A DNA stretch of 45,800 nt. Source: Flavobacterium hibisci. GTDB taxonomy: Bacteria; Bacteroidota; Bacteroidia; Flavobacteriales; Flavobacteriaceae. The stretch lies in contig NZ_JAIQDW010000028.1 in assembly GCF_020026925.1 (NCBI RefSeq), forward strand, positions 1 through 45,800, in the 5' to 3' direction. A program made the translations under genes and the position numbers. The notes below the pieces were generated by a model, which saw only the letters and a program-made list of their open reading frames with translations, did not search any database and was not told the DNA's origin. Positions within the stretch are counted from its first letter, which is position 1, and every line of letters starts with the position of its first letter. Shown piece after piece: positions 41,500 through 45,800 of this stretch.

Positions 41500-41787
41500 T
41501 CAATTGTAGTAGAATGAAGTATTCTTTTTAATAGCCTGAATAGAAAGGTCGGAAGGTTTTTGGGTTAAAAAAGAATCCAGTGAAACGATTATATTTTTTT
41601 TGTAACTAAACCGAATGCTCTGCTCTTTATCATTGTCTAAAACAAAAATTCTCAAACTTCCACTCTTTACATAAATATAAATTAGTATCAATTCTGCCTT
41701 CACTTTCAGGAAATCATTTCTGTCAATAGTGATGGTTTGACTCGAAAGTTCAATTATTTCTTTTATTAATAAAGTTAAGTTCCGAAG
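41500..41787 (-). pseudogene. Truncated Crp/Fnr-type regulator remnant
   Basis: An open stretch without a normal start codon encodes LLIKEIIELSSQTITIDRNDFLKVK and then VKSGSLRIFVLDNDKEQSIRF and LDSFLTQKPSDLSIQAIKKN, the N-terminal cyclic-nucleotide-binding fold of a flavobacterial Crp/Fnr regulator. The piece between (AELILIYIY) is out of frame: the expected KGRIDTNLYY is read with one added A and one lost T. The helix-turn-helix half is missing; the frame stops soon after and the next gene follows within 60 bp. The protein is therefore broken and truncated. Confidence 0.55.
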
Positions 41788-41790
41788 TTT

Positions 41791-41935
41791 TTAATTCTCA
41801 TACTTGTTTAAGTATTCTTTATACAATTCTTCTTTACATTGTGGAAGCTCATATGCAATGCAAAAAGGGAATTAATCTAATGTCATTGTAAGCAGCAATA
41901 AATTCATGTTTGTGTTCTAACCTTTTATCGGATAT
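41791..41935 (-). other. Possible coding remnant
   Basis: Between the Crp/Fnr remnant and the haemoglobin gene, the minus strand encodes ISDKRLEHKHEFIAAYNDIR in one frame and YELPQCKEELYKEYLNKYEN followed by a stop in another, about 60 bp further on. Codon use looks like that of real genes, and the two pieces would join with one indel. No start codon is present. I take it as the tail of a decayed gene, with low certainty. Confidence 0.3.
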
Positions 41936-41958
41936 ATTCAATTGTCATACATAATAAT

Positions 41959-42429
41959 TTAATTGATATAAGGTCCGCCTGTTGCACCCCAATTCCATTT
42001 TGGCATAGGTTCGTTTGAGTCTATTGGATTTTCTGTCAGATTAGAATTTATAACTGCCAGTCGGGTGCCCCATTCGATATAACCAACGAAAGCCGAACGG
42101 AATTCAGGGTCGCTTTTTAATCCAATTTCGTCTGAAGTTTCCAGCAGTAAATGAACCCAGCGCTGCCTCATTTCTTCTGTCAGCATTTTACCAATATGTT
42201 TTCCAATCATTTTTGCATGGCTGCCATTGTCATTGGAAGTATATAATTTTTCGCCTCCAAAAACTTCAGCAACAAAATGTGCTACGTGTTGAACGTGCTC
42301 AGGTGACATGTTTTTGAAGACTTCACCCAATATTTCGTCCTTCAGTACTTTTTCGTAAAATTTCGAAAATAAAGTATCAAAGGTTTTCATATCGCCTGCC
42401 CACTCATATAATGTTGGTATATTTTTCAT
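41959..42429 (-). CDS. Group 2 truncated haemoglobin
   Basis: This 156-residue protein is a bacterial 2-on-2 globin of group II (trHbO type). It begins TLYEWAGDMKTFDTLFSKFYEKVLKDEILGEVF, the shortened A/B helices. The histidine in PEHVQHVAHFVAEVFGG is near the usual proximal position. The C-terminal GYIEWGTRLAVINSN is the typical helix H of the flavobacterial group. Such proteins bind oxygen or nitric oxide and help in redox or nitrosative stress. Tail residues after 135 (EPMPKWNWGATGGPYIN) are a normal extension. It is monocistronic, divergent from the PfpI gene. Confidence 0.92.
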   Translation of the reverse strand: MKNIPTLYEWAGDMKTFDTLFSKFYEKVLKDEILGEVFKNMSPEHVQHVAHFVAEVFGGEKLYTSNDNGSHAKMIGKHIGKMLTEEMRQRWVHLLLETSDEIGLKSDPEFRSAFVGYIEWGTRLAVINSNLTENPIDSNEPMPKWNWGATGGPYIN

Positions 42430-42787
42430 TCTTTATATTTTGCTAAGAATCTAAATGAATACTGGTTTGATTTACAATATGTTATTTTAATTCAAAAATA
42501 TGAAAATTTGCTTACAAATGATATTTGCTTTTATAAAAGCCTGTGAAAAAATGATGCCTTTAATGCAAGGTTCTGTTTTTCGAAATATCTTATGTTCCGA
42601 CTTTAACCCTTTACTAAATAAAATTGAGATCGATCTTATATAATTTTACTTTAATTTTCAATAATGATCTGAATAGTAATTAATTAACTTTTAGTAAAGA
42701 AAGGTTTAACATCGTCAGTTTTTGCTTGGTATATGAAATAAGTAATTTTAAGTAAATCAAAATTAATAACATATAAATTTTAAAATT
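42430..42787. other. Divergent intergenic region, no further feature seen
   Basis: These 358 bp separate the minus-strand haemoglobin gene from the plus-strand PfpI gene. They are A/T-rich and must hold both promoters. I saw no terminator hairpin, repeat family member, small gene or exact TAnnTTTG box. Confidence 0.45.
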
Positions 42788-43336
42788 ATGAAAAAGAATA
42801 TAGCCATATTAGCCACAAACGGTTTTGAAGAATCAGAATTAGCATCGCCAAAAGCGTATCTGGAAGAGCAGGGGTGGAATGCCGATATCATCAGTTTGAA
42901 ATCAGGAACTATAAAATCCTGGAAAGATGGTAACTGGAGTAACGAATACGATGTTGATGTAGTATTAGATCAGGCAAATGAAGCAGATTACGATGCTCTC
43001 GTTCTTCCGGGCGGCGTTATAAACCCAGATCTATTGAGAAGAGAAGAGGCTGCAGTACATTTTGTACGTTCCTTTTTCGAAAGTAAAAAACCAGTAGCGG
43101 CTATTTGTCATGGTCCTCAAATTCTCGTAGATGCTGATGTTTTAGATGGGAGAAAAGTAACTTCTTTCTTCTCTGTTAAAAACGATTTAATAAATGCGGG
43201 AGCGCAATGGGAAGACTCAGAAGTAGTAGTTGACAACGGATTGGTAACCAGCCGAAACCCTAATGATTTGCCCGCTTTTAATAAAAAAATGGTAGAAGAA
43301 ATTAAAGAAGGAAAACACGAGCGTCAGACAGTTTAA
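42788..43336 (+). CDS. PfpI/DJ-1-family glutamine amidotransferase-like protein
   Basis: This 182-residue cytoplasmic protein belongs to the DJ-1/PfpI superfamily, YhbO/YfkM-like branch. The catalytic cysteine is Cys107 in VAAICHGPQILVDADVL, the nucleophile elbow, with His108 next to it and Glu15 in NGFEESE. The N-terminal strand is IAILATNGFEESELASP. Members act in protein deglycation, chaperone or general stress functions; intrinsic peptidase activity is doubtful. Length is normal. It is followed by a clear terminator and stands alone, near the haemoglobin and AhpD-like stress genes. Confidence 0.92.
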   Translation: MKKNIAILATNGFEESELASPKAYLEEQGWNADIISLKSGTIKSWKDGNWSNEYDVDVVLDQANEADYDALVLPGGVINPDLLRREEAAVHFVRSFFESKKPVAAICHGPQILVDADVLDGRKVTSFFSVKNDLINAGAQWEDSEVVVDNGLVTSRNPNDLPAFNKKMVEEIKEGKHERQTV

Positions 43337-43365
43337 AAAAGATCTTTAATTAGATTTATCAAATG

Positions 43366-43397
43366 AAATGCAAGATCAATTTTGGTCTTGCATTTTT
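43366..43397 (+). terminator. Rho-independent terminator after the PfpI gene
   Basis: AAATGCAAGA (43366-43375) pairs with TCTTGCATTT (43386-43395) around a 10-base loop, and the T run continues beyond the stem. It lies 30 bp past the stop codon of the plus-strand gene. Confidence 0.85.
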
Positions 43398-43407
43398 TGT
43401 ATATAGT

Positions 43408-43806
43408 TCACTGATTTGAGCGTGTTAGCTTTGAAGGTAGTAAAGTGATTCCTTGTAAATTATTTGTAGTACGAATGTCATTTATGGAGTCTCTTTCGAA
43501 TAAAATACTTTCTCCATAAAAATCAATTCTTCCAATCATGGTTGTAAACTTTTCTTTGTGTAATAGAGAAACCAATTCAAATTTATAACTTTTGTTAATC
43601 CTTATTTTTAAATAATTGTATAAAGGCCTATCAATCCTTTTAGAAACAATTTTATAATAATTGTTTTTATTTTTAGCTTTAATTACATAAATATCAGCAG
43701 TTGAATCTATAGAAAGGATTTTATAATAATTAGTGTTGGTGCTACTAAGATTCGATTTACATGATGTATTCAAAAGGATTCGTTCGGGAGCGCGGTAAAC
43801 CTGCAC
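43408..43806 (-). pseudogene. Lipoprotein-like gene with 5' end replaced by a repeat
   Basis: The 132-residue frame reads MQVYRAPERILLNTSCKSN at its start. LLNTSC looks like the last part of a lipoprotein signal with its lipobox cysteine, but the normal charged start and hydrophobic core are absent. The nine or so residues in front come from the repeat AAAGGATTCGTTCGGGAGCG (43773-43792), a copy of which lies at 45581-45600. The remaining body (IDSTADIYVIKAKNKNNYYKIVSKRIDRPLYNYLKIRINKSY) looks like an intact small periplasmic domain of unknown family. I infer that the repeat cut off the signal peptide, so the gene is probably non-functional. Confidence 0.5.
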
Positions 43807-43839
43807 GATCGGGATAAATTCAAAGAATATCTTTTCTGT

Positions 43840-43873
43840 AAAAAATCGCAGGTTACGAAACCTGCGATTTTTT
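43840..43873 (-). terminator. Bidirectional rho-independent terminator
   Basis: AAAAAATCGCAGG (43840-43852) and CCTGCGATTTTTT (43861-43873) form a perfect 13-bp stem, extended by TT/AA pairs, over a tight loop. It lies 16 bp past the stop codon of the minus-strand gene at 43890 and has a T run on both strands. Confidence 0.9.
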
Positions 43874-43889
43874 GAAAAGTCTTATGCAA

Positions 43890-44342
43890 TTAAGCAAGAC
43901 TTTGTCCAATCTGTAAGTGGGTACTTAATACAACTCTGTTCCAGAGGTTGATTGTAATTATGGCAGTTATGATATCTGCAATTTGAGTTTCGCTAAAAAA
44001 CTGTAATGCTGTTGAATAGGTATCATCTGATAATCCATTTTGATGTATTAATGTTATCTCTTCCGTTATTGCCAATACTATTTTTTCTTCTTCCGTAAAA
44101 ATACCCTCAGCTTCTCTCCAAGCATTCAGTAGAAAAATGCGCTGATTTGTTTCTCCACTATTAATTGCGTCTTGAGTGTGAATGTTGATGCAGTAGGCAC
44201 AACCATTAATTTGTGAAGCACGAATCTTTATAAGTTCTTTGGATGTCTTAGATATAGGAGCCTTTGAAATATACATTTCTAAGCCAACCAAAACTTTTAA
44301 TGCATTTGGAGCAACTTCCTTAAAATTAAATCGTTTTTGCAT
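43890..44342 (-). CDS. Carboxymuconolactone decarboxylase-family protein (AhpD-like)
   Basis: This 150-residue protein belongs to the alkylhydroperoxidase D-like family. The redox centre is C48AYC51 with His55 in INGCAYCINIHTQDA, the full CxxCxxxH signature of peroxidase-active members. Upstream is the helix KTSKELIKIRASQ, and EEKIVLAITEEITLI continues the all-helical fold. The product probably reduces organic peroxides, with an unknown electron donor. Length is normal. It starts 68 bp after the end of the Crp/Fnr gene on the same strand, so the regulator and this gene may form one operon or the regulator may control it. Confidence 0.91.
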   Translation of the reverse strand: MQKRFNFKEVAPNALKVLVGLEMYISKAPISKTSKELIKIRASQINGCAYCINIHTQDAINSGETNQRIFLLNAWREAEGIFTEEEKIVLAITEEITLIHQNGLSDDTYSTALQFFSETQIADIITAIITINLWNRVVLSTHLQIGQSLA

Positions 44343-44410
44343 TGTATTATTCTTTTAAAATTGTTCAATACAAAATTGGAGAATAAGAAAATGAAAAAAC
44401 TTAAACTGGT

Positions 44411-44986
44411 TTAAGAAAGAAGCCTCTTACGGATTTCGCTTAAATATTCAGGGGTAAAGCCAAGATAGGAAGCGATTAAGTATTGGGGGACACGTTGCAC
44501 AAATTCGGGATGATTTCTAACGGCTTGGAAATAAAATTCTTCTTTTGAAAACGAAAAAAGAAATTTGATACGCTTTTGAGCCGCTGCATATGCCCGCTGA
44601 TAAATAAAACGGAAATAGCGTTCCATCACAGGAAATTCTTTTAATAATTTTTCCTGTTTATCTGGAGTAATATACAATATCGTAGATTTTTCTACAGCCT
44701 GAATATAAAATTCCGTAGGTACTTCGTTTTCGTAGGCAAAGTTATCTGTAATCCACCAGGTTTCAATGGCAAATTCAGTGGTTTGTTCAGTGCCTTTTTC
44801 GTTGATGTAAAACTTTCGTAACAAACCGCTCAAAACAAAATAATGATGCCTGCAAATTTGTCCCTCCTCTAATAGATTTTCTTTTTTTGCGACCTCTTTC
44901 GTATCAAAGAACTTTTTAATTTCTTCAAATTCATCGTCAGAAACTTTTGCGAATTTAGTTATATGTTTTTTGAAAATTTCGGACAT
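44411..44986 (-). CDS. Crp/Fnr-family transcriptional regulator
   Basis: This 191-residue protein is a complete Crp/Fnr-type regulator. The N-terminal cyclic-nucleotide-binding roll includes FDTKEVAKKENLLEEGQICRHHYFVLSGLLRKFYINEKG. The connecting helix is followed by a winged helix-turn-helix (RVPQYLIASYLGFTPEYLSEIRKRL). There are no Fnr-type iron-sulfur cysteines. It is the intact member of three Crp/Fnr-like sequences in this window; the others, at 14.4-15.0 kb and 41.5-41.8 kb, are broken. Its position directly upstream of the AhpD-like gene suggests it controls that gene, perhaps in response to stress or carbon state. Confidence 0.92.
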   Translation of the reverse strand: MSEIFKKHITKFAKVSDDEFEEIKKFFDTKEVAKKENLLEEGQICRHHYFVLSGLLRKFYINEKGTEQTTEFAIETWWITDNFAYENEVPTEFYIQAVEKSTILYITPDKQEKLLKEFPVMERYFRFIYQRAYAAAQKRIKFLFSFSKEEFYFQAVRNHPEFVQRVPQYLIASYLGFTPEYLSEIRKRLLS

Positions 44987-45020
44987 CTTTGCTTTACACG
45001 ATTTGGGTTTAGATTGCAGG

Positions 45021-45058
45021 TAACGTCCCGCGGCTAGGCGCAGCAGCCGAGCTTAACA
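45021..45058. repeat. GC-rich hairpin site upstream of the Crp/Fnr gene
   Basis: CGGCT (45031-45035) pairs with AGCCG (45045-45049), and both sides are G/C-rich, unlike the A/T-rich surroundings. The outer ends (TAACG on the left, CTTAAC on the right) give a faint imperfect inverted repeat. The shape, about 38 bp, recalls a recombination site of the attC kind, but the typical R and L boxes are not convincingly present. It lies 35 bp or more upstream of the regulator start codon. Confidence 0.4.
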
Positions 45059-45189
45059 TTTCCCTGAATCGTTTTACATTTCTTCCCTGATGTATTTTCT
45101 GTTCCATAAATATCAATTTTCTGAAGGGCTCAAAGCCATTTGCATTAAAAAGTCTTAATTTCAAAGGTAAAAAAATATTCAGTATATTA

Positions 45190-45336
45190 TTAATCTTTCG
45201 TTTTCTCTTTTATAATTGAATGAAATTCTGCGTGATCTGGATGATATAGGTATTTAGAATGTTTGAAGTATAAAACTCTGTTTTTAAAAGTTAATTCATC
45301 GCTCTCATACGAATCCTTTCGTGTGGCTTTTGAGTT
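45190..45336 (-). other. C-terminal coding remnant
   Basis: On the minus strand a frame without a start codon encodes DSYESDELTFKNRVLYF and KHSKYLYHPDHAEFHSIIKE and ends with a stop at 45190-45192. Just upstream, another frame encodes SYYEDEFSASKNNETQKPHE before its own stop. Codon choice resembles real genes. I take these as parts of one decayed or frameshifted gene partly overlain by repeats, with low certainty. The protein family is not recognised. Confidence 0.3.
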
Positions 45337-45600
45337 TCATTATTTTTAGAAGCAGAAAATTCGTCCTCATAATAGCTTTTAGTCCCGCTGTCCTTCCAAT
45401 CTTTTATTTTTTAAAGGAAAAAATAAAAGGATTTTCCCTCCCATCGGGGCTAGATAAGAAATTTATTTTTTCATAGCCTTTGTATGTTATTTTATGATAA
45501 AAGATAACAAGTTCTTTGATACTATGGCTTTATTAGAATGTCTGAAATATAAGAAATTCTGGTTTCAAAAAGCCCACACGAAAGGATTGGTACGGGAGCG
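45300..45600. repeat. Inverted pair of a second dispersed repeat
   Basis: The left copy at 45300-45331 (ACGAATCCTTTCGTGTGGC core) and the right copy at 45567-45600 (GCCCACACGAAAGGATTGGT core) are inverted relatives. The last 20 bases of the right copy match 43773-43792 at 18 of 20 positions. The pair encloses the hairpin repeat copy C, so the structure is nested. Confidence 0.6.
45382..45453 (-). repeat. TAGCCC...hairpin dispersed repeat, copy C
   Basis: Read on the minus strand it runs from CTAGCCCCGATGGGAGGG to GCGGGAC. The central hairpin pairs ATCTTTTATTTTTT (45399-45412) with AAAAAATAAAAGGAT (45418-45432) on the plus strand. It belongs with copies A (15213-15285) and B (23864-23933). 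Confidence 0.7.
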
Positions 45601-45720
45601 GCGAAAAAACGTCCTTTTCTATTTGATCAAATATAAAAAAATATGCCCTGATCTTCGAAATGTTCTTCTTACCGCTGCGCATTCTATGATAAAAAACAAT
45701 TAAAAAGTGTTAAAATTTAA

Positions 45721-45796
45721 GATGCAAATTTATAGGTGTTTATGTATTCTGTTTCTCGATTAATAACTGCGAATATCCTGCTTATAAGTTTGCATC
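45721..45796. repeat. 14-bp inverted repeat at the window edge
   Basis: GATGCAAATTTATA (45721-45734) and TATAAGTTTGCATC (45783-45796) are inverted copies with one mismatch, enclosing 48 bp. They could be ends of a small mobile element or the arms of an RNA hairpin. The window stops four bases later, so the context is unknown. Confidence 0.5.
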
Positions 45797-45800
45797 TAAT

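Larger units (their letters stand above)
44987..45800. other. 814-bp repeat-rich region without an intact gene
   Basis: No convincing complete gene is visible. The region holds the GC-rich hairpin at 45021-45058, a coding remnant at 45190-45336, two repeat families at 45300-45600 and 45382-45453, and an inverted repeat at 45721-45796. A 69-codon plus-strand frame at 45494-45703 passes through one of the repeats and is not accepted as a gene. Confidence 0.5.

Noticed and set aside
45494..45703. 69-codon plus-strand frame as a gene
   Set aside because: Its middle is the dispersed repeat at 45567-45600, and it has no recognisable domain.
1..45800. tRNA or rRNA genes
   Set aside because: No cloverleaf with the conserved GGTTCRA-type T-loop and CCA end, and no rRNA-like conserved stretch, was found on either strand by reading; a covariance-model search would be decisive.

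Overview
The window is about 45.8 kb of low-GC, A/T-rich chromosome from a member of the Bacteroidota, most likely a Flavobacterium. The evidence is the protein families present (Flavobacterium-style GntP/gluconokinase set, Tat-exported Gfo/Idh plus DUF1080 proteins, short 6-phosphogluconate dehydrogenase), weak Shine-Dalgarno signals, promoters of the TAnnTTTG type, and intergenic spaces filled with the palindromic repeat families usual in flavobacterial genomes. No rRNA, tRNA, CRISPR array, integrase, transposase or prophage gene was seen.

Layout. 1-1.2 kb: an unknown gene carried in an inverted-repeat-flanked, cassette-like unit. 1.2-7.7 kb (minus strand): an envelope lipid-transport operon, mlaE-mlaF-mlaD-like followed by a large AsmA-like protein, with an FAD oxidoreductase behind it. 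7.9-10.2 kb: a GT4 glycosyltransferase fused to a second large domain. 10.5-13.2 kb: a poxvirus-type topoisomerase IB, convergent with a DoxX / small protein / VOC / DinB group. 13.2-16.7 kb: a GNAT acetyltransferase, a frameshifted Crp/Fnr regulator, a secreted protein of unknown function and several intergenic repeats. 16.9-23.7 kb: a complete tripartite RND efflux operon (MFP, HAE1 pump, a 37-residue membrane protein, OMF lipoprotein) behind a TetR regulator, with a repeated operator-like palindrome in front of both.

24-29.8 kb: a single-domain response regulator, a cupin, a membrane protein, an SMP-30-like protein, small unknown proteins, and a 762-residue AAA_13 ATPase resembling RloC/PrrC anticodon nucleases. 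The last is the best candidate for a defence function in the window. 30.2-34.1 kb: a gluconate catabolic cluster (6-phosphogluconate dehydrogenase, GntP permease, FGGY gluconokinase). 34.5-39.4 kb: a YiiX-like peptidase, then two exported Gfo/Idh/MocA oxidoreductases and a double DUF1080 protein, which together suggest periplasmic glycoside breakdown through 3-keto sugars. 39.5-45 kb: small stress and accessory genes (VOC, truncated haemoglobin, PfpI/DJ-1, AhpD-like, Crp/Fnr), mixed with decayed or frameshifted genes. The last 0.8 kb holds no convincing intact gene; it is a patchwork of repeats and coding remnants.

Two themes run across the window. Intergenic DNA is built from several dispersed palindromic families, sometimes nested. 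At least three single-base homopolymer contractions split otherwise normal genes, so either these loci are young pseudogenes or the assembly keeps uncorrected homopolymer errors.
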